DNA of 64,000 nt, taken from contig JAOSKN010000001.1 in assembly GCA_027493525.1 (NCBI GenBank), positions 2,604,001-2,668,000 on the forward strand. The letters are read 5' to 3'. Position numbers and translations under genes: made by a program. Each line of letters opens with the position of its first letter. Position 1 is the stretch's first letter. Positions 55,104 to 63,099 of this stretch are shown here, in pieces. The DNA comes from Planctomycetota bacterium (GTDB taxonomy: Bacteria > Planctomycetota > SZUA-567 > H5-PLA8). The notes beneath the pieces were generated by a model that searched no databases, had not been told where the DNA came from, and worked only from the letters and a program-made list of their open reading frames with translations.

Positions 55104-55993
55104 GTGTCCACGCTGGCCGAACTGAAGGCGCTCCTGGAACGCCATGGCCTGCGCCCGCGCCGGCGCCTGGGCCAGAATTTCCTCATCGACGCCAACTTCG
55201 CCGCCGCCGTCGCCCGTGAGATCGCGCCCGACGAATGCTGCGTGGTTCTGGAAGTCGGCCCGGGAACGGGTGTTCTGACCGCCGCGCTGCTTGCCGCGCA
55301 TCCCCGGGCGCGTGTGCTGGCCGTGGAACTGGATCCTGGGCTGGCCGGCGTGCTGCGCGAGGCCCTTGGGGCGGAAATGGCCGCCGGCCGCCTGACCCTC
55401 CTCGAAGGCGACGCGCTGGAGGGGAAGCACGGGCTCAATCCCGCGATGGTCCAGGAGCTGGCGCGGATTTCCCGCGACGAATCCCGGCCCCGCCGAATCT
55501 TGGGCGCCAACCTGCCTTACAATGCAGCCACGCCCTTGATCGCCAACCTGGCCCTGGGCGAAACGGTGGATAGGATCGTCGCGACCATTCAACTCGAACT
55601 GGCCGAGCGCCTGGTGGCAAAGCCCAATACGCCGGACTACGGCCCGCTATCGGCTTTCCTGGCGCTGCGTGGACACGCGAGGATGCTGCGAAAGATCGGT
55701 CCCGAAGTATTCTGGCCGCGACCCCAGGTTCATAGCGCGGTGGTAGAAGTTCGCCTTCCCCCCTGAGCCAGACTCCTTTCAGCAACGTAACGGCCATTCA
55801 ATTCAAGAGTTGGATCCAGAGGCTCTTCCAGCATCGACGCAAGCGACTCGGCGGAATCCTGAAGGGTTCCCTTCCCTCCGATGATCCCAGAGCCTCTTTA
55901 CGGGCTGAGACCCTATCGCCTGACCGTCTTTGGGAATTGTTTGGATACTTGGATAAGTTAGGCACTGGTAATATCTTAACAAAAGATGAGTGA
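55104..55993 (+). pseudogene. rsmA: 16S rRNA adenine dimethyltransferase RsmA (KsgA), frameshifted near the 3' end
   Basis: The open frame stops at 55766 after 220 residues: LGQNFLID, VLEVGPGTGVLT (SAM motif I), GDAL, and NLPYNAAT (the catalytic NLPY). The family C-terminal domain is missing from this frame. Adding one C to the C6 run at 55758-55763 continues the protein to the TGA at 55991-55993 with SWIQRLFQHRRKRLGGILKG in part and RAETLSPDRLWEL, exactly the RsmA C-terminus. The repaired protein is about 296 residues, slightly above the usual 270. It dimethylates A1518 and A1519 of 16S rRNA. Since the lost part is intact, a sequence error is likelier than decay. Confidence 0.9.
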
Positions 55994-56102
55994 GGAGGTT
56001 GTTGTTTCGCCCAGCCCCGCACTGGACAGCGGGGCGCCAACTGCTATGAATTCGGTGAATAGAGACTACCTGACACCACATTAGTACGGGGAATGTGTGA
56101 CA

Positions 56103-56120
56103 GGGGGTGGAGCCACCCCC
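56103..56120 (+). promoter_or_regulatory. GC-rich hairpin upstream of the Cys-rich precursor gene
   Basis: GGGGGTGG (56103-56110) and CCACCCCC (56113-56120) are perfect complements. There is no T-tract, so it is not a standard intrinsic terminator. A second hairpin, CCCCGC (56015-56020) with GCGGGG (56029-56034), lies further upstream. They may insulate the cluster from rsmA or act in its leader. Confidence 0.45.
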
Positions 56121-56201
56121 CTCAAGCGCCCTGGTCCGGTGACTTGAACTATTGGGGCGGATTGGCTCGGTTCATTGGGTCCTTAAAAGGAGGCCATGCA
56201 C

Positions 56202-56594
56202 ATGTCGATGGACCAGAACGGCGAAACTCGCCGCCAGTTCGGTAAGAAGCTGCTTGCTGCGGCAGCGTTCGGGATGGTGGCTGGCGCCGCCAAGCCCCTC
56301 TTTGCCGGCGAAGAAGGCGGAGAGAAGGCCGAGAAGAACGTCTGCAAGGGCCACAATGCCTGCAAGGGCAAGGGCGGCTGCAAGACCGACGCGAACGAGT
56401 GCAAGGGCAAGAACGAGTGTAAGGGCAAGGGCGGTTGCGCCACCGCCGAGCACCACGCCTGCAAGAGCCACAACGCCTGCAAGGGCCAGGGCGGCTGCAA
56501 GACCGGCGACAACGGCTGCGCGGGCAAGAACAGCTGCAAGGGCAAGGGCGGCTGCGCGGTGCCTGTGAAGAAGAAGGAAGAGAAGACCGAGTAG
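56202..56594 (+). CDS. Cys-rich Tat-signal precursor peptide, bufferin-like
   Basis: 130 residues from ATG 56202, chosen because AAGGAGG ends 8 bp upstream (ATG 56196 is too close). The N-terminus has a twin-arginine motif TRRQFGKK (9-16) and a hydrophobic segment ending near LFAGEEG. The mature part has 12 Cys in four repeats of C-x5-C-x5-C: 48/54/60, 67/73/79, 87/93/99 and 106/112/118, each like CKGxNxCKGKGGC. It ends in a charged Lys/Glu tail. Together with the DUF692 and DUF2063 genes next to it, it looks like the substrate of a MNIO enzyme that modifies Cys in bufferin-type copper-binding RiPPs. Metal binding and modification are inference. Confidence 0.82.
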   Translation: MSMDQNGETRRQFGKKLLAAAAFGMVAGAAKPLFAGEEGGEKAEKNVCKGHNACKGKGGCKTDANECKGKNECKGKGGCATAEHHACKSHNACKGQGGCKTGDNGCAGKNSCKGKGGCAVPVKKKEEKTE

Positions 56595-56687
56595 TTCTTC
56601 CCTCGCTTTTCCTGCTCTGAAGTGCCGCGCGCCGGAGCGAACCTCCGGCGCGCGGTATGTAAGGGAAGGGCATTCGGAGTCTCTGCC

Positions 56688-57533
56688 ATGCCCGTTGCGA
56701 ACCGTTGGGGCCTGCCCGACCTCGGAATCGGCGTCGGCCTGCGCACCGTCCACTTCCAGCACATTCTGGAACGGCAGCCGCGGGTGGACTGGTTCGAGAT
56801 CATCTCCGAAAACTTCATGGATACGCAGGGCCGCCCGCGCTACGTGCTGGAACAGGTGGCCGAGCGCTATCCGATCGCGATGCACGGCGTCAGTCTTTCC
56901 ATCGGCAGCACCGATCCGCTCAATCGCGAGTACCTGCGCAAGCTCAAGAACCTCGCGCAGCGCGTCAAGGCGCGCTGGCTGGGCGACCACATCTGCTGGA
57001 CCGGCGTGGCGGGGCTCAACACCCACGACCTGCTGCCCATTCCCTTCAACGAGGCCACGCTGAAGCACCTCGTCGAGCGCGTGCGGATGGCCCAGGAACT
57101 CCTGGAGCGCCCGCTGGTGCTCGAGAATCCCTCCAGCTACGTGACCTTCCGCGACTCGACGATGCCCGAGCACGAGTTCGTCAAGCGCCTCGCCGAGGAA
57201 GCCGACTGCGCGCTGCTCCTCGACGTGAACAACGTCTACGTGACCTGCCGCAATCACGACCTCGACGCGGCGGAATTCCTCAAGGACTTCCCCTACGAGC
57301 GCGTCGTCCAGATCCACCTCGCCGGGCACACCGACAAAGGCACCCACTGCATCGATACCCACGACGGCCCGGTGATCGACCCCGTCTGGCAACTCTACGC
57401 CGAAGTCATGAAGCAGGCCGGCCGGCGCGCCACGCTCCTGGAGTGGGACGACAAGATCCCGACCTTCCAGGAGGTCCACGACGAGGCCCTGCGCGCCGAG
57501 CGCTTCCGCGGCGCGGTGGAGGCCGCCCGGTGA
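56688..57533 (+). CDS. DUF692 multinuclear non-heme iron oxidase (BufB-like)
   Basis: 281 residues, TIM-barrel MNIO family that modifies Cys residues of precursor peptides (MbnB, TglH and BufB belong here). Likely metal ligands are conserved: His66 (AMHGVSLSIGS), Glu146 (VLENPSSYV), Asp179 and Asn182 (LLDVNNVYV), His210 (VQIHLAGH), Asp223/His225 (IDTHDG) and Glu252 (LLEWDD). The N-terminal GIGVGLRTVHFQHIL is typical. ATG 56688 has GGAG 8 bp upstream; longer in-frame reading is not coding-like. It lies 93 bp after the precursor gene, and its stop overlaps the DUF2063 start. Confidence 0.95.
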   Translation: MPVANRWGLPDLGIGVGLRTVHFQHILERQPRVDWFEIISENFMDTQGRPRYVLEQVAERYPIAMHGVSLSIGSTDPLNREYLRKLKNLAQRVKARWLGDHICWTGVAGLNTHDLLPIPFNEATLKHLVERVRMAQELLERPLVLENPSSYVTFRDSTMPEHEFVKRLAEEADCALLLDVNNVYVTCRNHDLDAAEFLKDFPYERVVQIHLAGHTDKGTHCIDTHDGPVIDPVWQLYAEVMKQAGRRATLLEWDDKIPTFQEVHDEALRAERFRGAVEAAR

Positions 57534-58399
57534 GCGACCCCGCCGGCTTCGAACTCGGCCGCCTCCAGCGCTGGATGCAGGCCGTGATCATGCATCCCAA
57601 GGGCGTCGAGGCCGGCATGCGCGACCGCGCCTCCCGCGTCCACCTCGACGTGCCGCCCGAGGAACTCGACCGCATCATCTGTCCTTCGCGGCAACTCGGC
57701 AGCAACGAGCGCCTCTCGGTCTACGCCAACGCCTACTTCTGGCGCCTGCTCGACATCCTGAAGCAGGATTTCCCCACCATCGAGCACGCCGTGGGCGAGC
57801 GATGCTTCGCCAAGCTCGCCGAACGCTTTCTCGACAAGCATCCTTCCTCGTACTACAGCCTGACGCGGCTGGGACGCCCTTTTGCCGGCTTCCTGCGCGA
57901 AGAGCTGGAGGATTGCGACGTCCCGCAGCCCGAGTTCCTCGCCGAGGTCGCCGAGATGGAATGGGCGATGGAGGAACTTTTCGACGCCGAGCGCGCCGAC
58001 GCGGTCAAACTGGACGACCTGCTGGGCGTCGAGCCCGAACGCTGGGCCGGCGCGCGCGTCCAGCTCGTGCCGGCCGTGCGCCTGATGGCCTTCAAGTACC
58101 CTGTCAACGATTACATGAACGCCGTCCGCGCCGAGCAGCAGCCGCCGCTGCCTGGACCGCGCGAGACCTGGGCGGCCGTCTACCGCCACGAGTACGCCCT
58201 CTACCGGCTCCCGTTGGAGCGCGAGGGCCACGTCATCCTGACCGCGCTCGCCGCGGGGCGCTCCCTGGGCGAGGCCCTCGAGGCGCTCGCCGAGGAGCCC
58301 GGCGCGGACCTGGAGCGCCTGGCCGCGAACGTCGGGCCCTGGTTCCAGGACTGGACCGCCCGCGGTCTCTTCGCCCGCGTGGACCTCCCGGACGAGTAG
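57530..58399 (+). CDS. DUF2063 protein (BufC-like RiPP partner)
   Basis: 289 residues. The N-terminal DUF2063 region has LQRWMQAVIMHP, RLSVYANAYFWRLLDILKQDFP and FLDKHPSSYYSLTRLG; the C-terminal half resembles the winged-helix-like end of BufC (HEYALYRLPLEREG, ALAAGRSLGEALEAL). In bufferin systems this protein works with the MNIO enzyme in binding the precursor. The start is GTG 57530, overlapping the DUF692 stop (GTGA), so the two are made together. Confidence 0.9.
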   Translation: MSDPAGFELGRLQRWMQAVIMHPKGVEAGMRDRASRVHLDVPPEELDRIICPSRQLGSNERLSVYANAYFWRLLDILKQDFPTIEHAVGERCFAKLAERFLDKHPSSYYSLTRLGRPFAGFLREELEDCDVPQPEFLAEVAEMEWAMEELFDAERADAVKLDDLLGVEPERWAGARVQLVPAVRLMAFKYPVNDYMNAVRAEQQPPLPGPRETWAAVYRHEYALYRLPLEREGHVILTALAAGRSLGEALEALAEEPGADLERLAANVGPWFQDWTARGLFARVDLPDE

Positions 58400-58484
58400 G
58401 CCGCCCGAATCTACGGGCCATTGCCCCCTGTCCGTCTCCGCCCCCTTCGTGCTACAACCTTTGCAGGCCTGAACGGGAGGCGGC

Positions 58485-59333
58485 ATGGCGGGCGAGCGGA
58501 TTCTGCTGGTGGGGCGCGGGCACCTCGGGAAGTTCCTGCGCGAGCGCTTGCGCGTCGATGGCGACCTGCATTGGATCGCCGAGTTGGCCGAACTCGACGA
58601 AGGCTCGCTCAAGCGCATGCACCCGTCGGCCGTCGTGAACACCGCCGGCAAGACCGACCTGCGCTGGTGCGAAGACCATCCCGCCGAGACCTTCCGCTCC
58701 AACGCGTCCGCGCCGCTTGAACTCTACCGCCGCATCAAGGCCGCCTGCGGCCCCGAAGTTCCCTTCGTCCACCTCTCCAGCGGCTGCGTCTGGGACGGGC
58801 CGTACCGCGCCGACGGCAAGCCCTTCGGGCCCGACGACCCGCCCGCGCCCGCCTGTTTCTATTCGTGGACGAAGGCCGCCGGCGACGCCATGCTGCTGCG
58901 CGAGGCCCCCGGCGGCGCGCTCGTGATCCTCCGCCCGCGCCAGGTCTACAGCCCGCTGAAGGCCGAGCGGAACACGTTGAGCAAGCTCGCGCGGTATCCC
59001 CAGCTCATCGACACGCCCAACAGCATGACCAGCGCCGAGACGATCGCGAAGACGATCGAACGCGTGCTGGCCCCGGGCGGCGAAGCCGCGCGCGGCCGGA
59101 TCCTCTGCGTGTACGAGCGCGGCGTCACCTCGCCCTTCGAGGTCGGGACCTTCCTCGCCCAGGCCGGCCTCCGCAAGAAGCCCGAACGGATCTCCAAGGC
59201 CGACCTGGACCAGACGCTGAAACCCAAGCGCGTCGATACGGTCCTGAGCGATCCCTGCTTCGAGGCCCTCGTCGATCCACCGGCGGCGCAGGACGAGTTG
59301 AAGCGCGTGATCGCCGCCTATGCGAAGGCCTGA
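58485..59333 (+). CDS. RmlD-like NAD(P)-dependent SDR protein
   Basis: 282 residues. The N-terminal Rossmann motif is ILLVGRGHLGKFL; VVNTAGKTDLRWCEDHP and FVHLSSGCVWDG are the RmlD pattern, and FYSWTKAAGD supplies the YxxxK-like motif as Y-S-W-T-K. It resembles dTDP-4-dehydrorhamnose reductase or related sugar-nucleotide enzymes. No other dTDP-rhamnose gene is nearby, so the substrate is open. It follows the RiPP cluster by 85 bp and may or may not be cotranscribed. Confidence 0.8.
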   Translation: MAGERILLVGRGHLGKFLRERLRVDGDLHWIAELAELDEGSLKRMHPSAVVNTAGKTDLRWCEDHPAETFRSNASAPLELYRRIKAACGPEVPFVHLSSGCVWDGPYRADGKPFGPDDPPAPACFYSWTKAAGDAMLLREAPGGALVILRPRQVYSPLKAERNTLSKLARYPQLIDTPNSMTSAETIAKTIERVLAPGGEAARGRILCVYERGVTSPFEVGTFLAQAGLRKKPERISKADLDQTLKPKRVDTVLSDPCFEALVDPPAAQDELKRVIAAYAKA

Positions 59334-59345
59334 GTACCGCGCAGC

Positions 59346-60092
59346 CTACCTTTGCGGCTGCGGGCGGCGGTAGGTGAAGAGCGCGTAGATCCAGCGCAGG
59401 AAGCCGGTGGCGAGAATCGCGCCGCCGAAGAGCAGCATCACGATCAGCATCGAGACGAATACGGCCGTCGCGCCGATCCACTGCGGCATCTCGGCAACCA
59501 GCCGCTGCGGCAGGTCCCCGGCCTTCTCCACCCAGCGCGGATCGTCGGGCAGCTTCTGCGCGCTGAAGACCACCACGTCGTTGCGCAGGAGAAAGGCGTA
59601 GCGGGAAGCGTTCCCCTTGCTTTTGGCCACCTCGTAGAATTCCAGCACGTCGTCCTTGGCCCGCGCTTCCTGCAGCCGCGGCAGCTCCGCGGCGGCTTCG
59701 GCCTCGAGTAGCGGCCGGGCTTTCCGCATCGCCTTCTCCACGGTATCCCGCGAGATCGGGTGGTGCGCGACCGACGAATCGTACCAGCGCCGCACCATGT
59801 CCGGATAGTCGGGGGTCGGCTGGGACCAGTGCTCGTCGAAGTAGTATTGCAAGGAGCGATACCCGGAGTTGAGCATCTCCTCGCGCAGCGCGGCCGCGCC
59901 GAGTTCCACGGCGTAATGAACCCCCATGCCCGTGAAAGCCGCGAGCACTACGACCGTCAGATAAGTGCGCAGGGAGAAGCGGAAATAATGCCAGAGCCGG
60001 GGCACGGGCGCGGGATCCGGCGCGGGAGGAACCACTTCGGTTCTAGAGGGCCTTTCCTGCGGAAGGCGGCTGACCATGGCTAGGTATCCCAT
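59346..60092 (-). CDS. Two-helix membrane protein, unknown
   Basis: 248 residues. A Pro-rich cytoplasmic start is followed by a helix at about 43-65, a mainly helical extracytoplasmic domain (YRSLQYYFDEHWSQPTPDYPD, VEKAMRKARPLLEAEAAAELP) and a second helix near 208-232 before a basic tail. The layout resembles a small sensor with an extracytoplasmic domain, but no effector domain is present. I do not recognise the family. The start may be 60092 or the ATG at 60077. Confidence 0.6.
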   Translation of the reverse strand: MGYLAMVSRLPQERPSRTEVVPPAPDPAPVPRLWHYFRFSLRTYLTVVVLAAFTGMGVHYAVELGAAALREEMLNSGYRSLQYYFDEHWSQPTPDYPDMVRRWYDSSVAHHPISRDTVEKAMRKARPLLEAEAAAELPRLQEARAKDDVLEFYEVAKSKGNASRYAFLLRNDVVVFSAQKLPDDPRWVEKAGDLPQRLVAEMPQWIGATAVFVSMLIVMLLFGGAILATGFLRWIYALFTYRRPQPQR

Positions 60093-60187
60093 CGGGCAGA
60101 CGAATCACCTGTTACAAACCGAGAGCCGAATCTTTCGATAGGAGTCGATGCGGACGCCCAGTATGTTCCATGGGCGCGGCGATAATG

Positions 60188-60214
60188 AAAAACCCCCGCG
60201 TGAGCGGGGGCTTC
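60188..60214 (-). terminator. Intrinsic terminator of the zinc-ribbon gene
   Basis: On the minus strand a stem CCCCCGC/GCGGGGG closed by TCAC is followed by TTTTT. It lies 23 bp after the stop of the gene at 60238-60621. This is the clearest classical terminator in the window. Confidence 0.85.
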
Positions 60215-60237
60215 TGCGGCTGGAGGTCGCGCCGCGT

Positions 60238-60621
60238 TCAGAACTCGATGATGAAGCGGTGCCGCGCGCCGAGGACCGAGAAGACCAGGCAGACCAGCAG
60301 CCCCACGATGGTCAGCGCCGGGAAGCCCGTCGTCATCCAGAAATCCTCCTGCGGCGCGTGCGGGAACGACCAGTACTTCAGCTCGGGCTTGAAGACCCAG
60401 CAGAAGAATCCGATCACGGCCACGCCGAAGGCGATCAGCGCGATGATGTTGTTGGTGCGCTGCTTCTTGATCGTCAACTCGATCTCGTTGAATTCCCCTT
60501 CGGGGAGCGACTGCAAAGAGTGCCCGCAGGCGGGGCACTTGATCTGTTCCTGGCCCAACTCCATCTCGGACCAATGCGTCGTCAGGCATTCGCTGCACGT
60601 CGCTTTAAGTCTGACCGCCAT
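60238..60621 (-). CDS. Small zinc-ribbon membrane protein
   Basis: 127 residues. The N-terminal zinc ribbon has Cys pairs C9-x2-C12 (CSEC) and C30-x2-C33 (CPAC). Two membrane helices follow (about 55-72 and 97-118), separated by an aromatic loop. GGAGG lies 7 bp before the ATG. I do not recognise a named family; it may be a membrane-bound metal or nucleic-acid adaptor. It is a single-gene unit with its own terminator. Confidence 0.7.
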   Translation of the reverse strand: MAVRLKATCSECLTTHWSEMELGQEQIKCPACGHSLQSLPEGEFNEIELTIKKQRTNNIIALIAFGVAVIGFFCWVFKPELKYWSFPHAPQEDFWMTTGFPALTIVGLLVCLVFSVLGARHRFIIEF

Positions 60622-60889
60622 GGAAATACCTCCGTCCGCAACCGGCCGGGTCCAGGATTCTTGATGCAATCCGAAGCAGCAACACAGGATAACCCTCGCC
60701 CCGGAAGCTGTCAAGGCGGGCGGGGGGCACATGTTCAGAGGCTCCAATTCTCGAACCCGCCACGACTTAGCACCAAAAAATAGCCACAAGACGGCGGGAG
60801 CCAAGGGGTTGCACCTGGTCCCTTGAACGGTTATCTTCATTGGGGACTATTGAGGGTGCGCTTCGGCTTATCGAAGCGGCGGAGGACGC

Positions 60890-62263
60890 ATGCCCCACAC
60901 CGATGCAGCCCATTCCGGGTCGCAGCCGACCTCTTCGGAATCCCAAACTCCGAAGCGAATTGGCGGTTATACGGTGCTTGAGAAACTTTATGACGGTTCG
61001 GTGACCACCCTCTACAAGGCCAAACAGGACCGCCTTGGCCGGCTCGTCGCGCTCAAGACCGTCCGCGAATGGCCGCCGCCAAACAACGTGATCCTGGACC
61101 GCTTCAACCGCGCCACATACGTCTCCGCGCAGGTCGTGCATCCCAACCTTGCGGTGCTTTACGAAACCGGCACGGCCGATGGGCACCACTTCGCGGCCCA
61201 CGAATTCATCCAGGCCCAGACGCTGCAGGAACTGCTGGCCGAACGAACGCGGGTCTCCGAGCGCCGCGCGGTCTGGGTGGGCTTACAGGTCGCTCGCGCG
61301 CTGGGCGCGCTTCACGAGAAGCGCGTCATTCACCGCAACGTGAAGCCGAAGAACATCCTGGTCGAGGCCGACGGGCGCGTGCGCCTCGTGGGCCTGGGCC
61401 TGGCCAAGGTCGAGGCCGCCTGCTTCGCCAAGGACATCGACGCGCAGACCATCGGCACGCCGCACTACATGGCCCCCGAGATCATCCGCGGCTGCTGTTG
61501 CGACGCGCGCAGCGACCTGTACTCCCTAGGCGTGACGATGTACGTGATGGTCACCGGCCGCCCGCCCTTCGCGAAGGGCATCCCCGCCGCCGTGATGGCC
61601 AAGCATCTTTACGAGCAGCCCGTGCCGCTGCGCGAGGCCGCGCCGGACGTCTCTCCGGAGTTCGTCGAACTGGTCGAGCGACTCATGGCGAAGTGCCCCC
61701 ACGAGCGGCTCGCTTCGGCGGAAAAAGCCGCAGAGATCCTCGAGCAGATGGCGCGCAAGCACTACCGCGGCAAGCGGCGCGAGCGCTGGATCCCGGCTTG
61801 GCTGCGCGGCCTCGATGCGAAGGACTGCGCGCGCGCCGCGGGTGTCTTCTTCGGCACCCTGGCGCTCATCGCCGTGCTCGGCATGGCCGCCTTCGGAACC
61901 TGGGCCTTCTTCTTCGGGGAACGCAGGGCCGAACCGAGCGCGGAAGTGACGAGCCCTGTCGCCGCCGCCAACGACAGGGAACCCGAGCAGGCCGCCGCCG
62001 TCCCGGCTCCGGAAGCTCCCGCCGCCGATCGCGCGCTGGCCGAATTCCGGCGCCTCAGCGACCTGGATCCCGTCTACCGGCGCGACCGCTGGCGCGGCGT
62101 GCGCGAGTGGGAAGCGTACCTCCGCGTCTTCCCCGAACTCCCCGCCGCCCTGCGCCGCGAAGCCGAGGCCCAAGTTGAGCGCTATCGCCGCCAGGAGCAG
62201 GATCGTCAGGATCTCCGGCCCATGCATGCGCCCCGCGGCGGCGGCGAGAACCTCGAGTTCTGA
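60890..62263 (+). CDS. Membrane-anchored Ser/Thr pseudokinase
   Basis: 457 residues with a full kinase fold (about 26-290) but missing catalytic residues. The glycine loop is degenerate (LYDGSVTTLYKA), HRD is HRN (Asn150), KPEN is KPKN and DFG is GLG (Gly168); Lys56 and APE (195-197) remain. A membrane helix (about 322-345) follows, then an Ala/Glu/Pro-rich and helical extracytoplasmic C-terminus. It therefore probably binds rather than phosphorylates, or is a scaffold. The start is clear: GGAGGAC 4-5 bp upstream of the ATG. Confidence 0.85.
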   Translation: MPHTDAAHSGSQPTSSESQTPKRIGGYTVLEKLYDGSVTTLYKAKQDRLGRLVALKTVREWPPPNNVILDRFNRATYVSAQVVHPNLAVLYETGTADGHHFAAHEFIQAQTLQELLAERTRVSERRAVWVGLQVARALGALHEKRVIHRNVKPKNILVEADGRVRLVGLGLAKVEAACFAKDIDAQTIGTPHYMAPEIIRGCCCDARSDLYSLGVTMYVMVTGRPPFAKGIPAAVMAKHLYEQPVPLREAAPDVSPEFVELVERLMAKCPHERLASAEKAAEILEQMARKHYRGKRRERWIPAWLRGLDAKDCARAAGVFFGTLALIAVLGMAAFGTWAFFFGERRAEPSAEVTSPVAAANDREPEQAAAVPAPEAPAADRALAEFRRLSDLDPVYRRDRWRGVREWEAYLRVFPELPAALRREAEAQVERYRRQEQDRQDLRPMHAPRGGGENLEF

Positions 62264-62269
62264 GCCGAG

Positions 62270-63011
62270 CTACGCCGCCTTCGACTGCCGTTCCTTGCGC
62301 CATGCCAGCGTCTCCACCACGATCCCCGGCAGCGCCAGCAGGCTCATCTTGAGCATGGCCCGATAGGTTTCATCCTGGAAGAATTCGATCTCCCCGATCA
62401 GCAGGCAGATGACCGTCGTCAAGACCACCGGGATTAGCGCACAGGCGCCGGGGATCAGGATCCAGCCCACGACCAACAGCCCCAGACGCGGCCAGGTTCG
62501 CGCCACGTTCAACCGCCGCATTGCGCTCCAGCCCCACGTCGCGCCCACGCCGAAAACGGCGACCACCAGCGCCGCCACCGCGCCCATGGCGAGTTCGGAG
62601 TTGACGTCCGGCACCCCGCGAAGCAACGGTTCGCTGGCCGGCATCGCCCAGGCGAGCACGCCTCCGAGCGCCAGCACGCTGAACAGGAGTTCGTGCAGCC
62701 GGGATCTGAATCTCCGTGCCAATCGTGATCCCCAGCCGTACCGTACCGGCCACGGCCGCCAAGGCTCCGAAAACCAGGAATCCGATGCCCAGCAGGCTGC
62801 CCAGCCAGAACAGGCTAAAGGCCATCGAAGCCAGCGGAGCACAAAAAAGGCAGACGAGCGCGACCAAACCAAAGAAGCGCGCCATGCGCTGCGAGTGATA
62901 CCGCCAGCCTGCCCAGCGATCGCGCATGGCCACCGCGGCGGCGCGCGGCGGGGCCGGCAGGGAGCCTTCTGGATCTGGGGGCTCCGGGCCTGTTGCGTGC
63001 TGGGTCTCCAT
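62270..63011 (-). pseudogene. Multi-helix membrane protein, frameshifted
   Basis: Two frames form one gene of about 246 residues if one base is removed near 62701-62733, most likely in the C4 run at 62730-62733. The first frame gives a cytoplasmic Pro-rich start and two helices (FFGLVALVCLFCAPLASMAF, LLGIGFLVFGALAAVAG). The second supplies RLARRFRSRLHELLFSVL and three more helices (LGGVLAWAMPAS, GAVAALVVAVFGVG, WILIPGACALIPVVL). Each frame turns into Arg/Gly-rich or Trp/Arg-rich nonsense outside its part. The family is unknown. It is divergent from the ECF sigma gene. Confidence 0.7.
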
Positions 63012-63099
63012 TAATTTTCATTACGAATCCTGGGAACCGGCCTTTCGGCGGCGGCCATGATTCAAAGGTAGGGTTGACCGGGCCGTGGAGAGGTGCACG

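Noticed and set aside
55803..56081. Minus-strand small genes between rsmA and the precursor
   Set aside because: They overlap the real, frame-shifted rsmA C-terminus and show no protein features.
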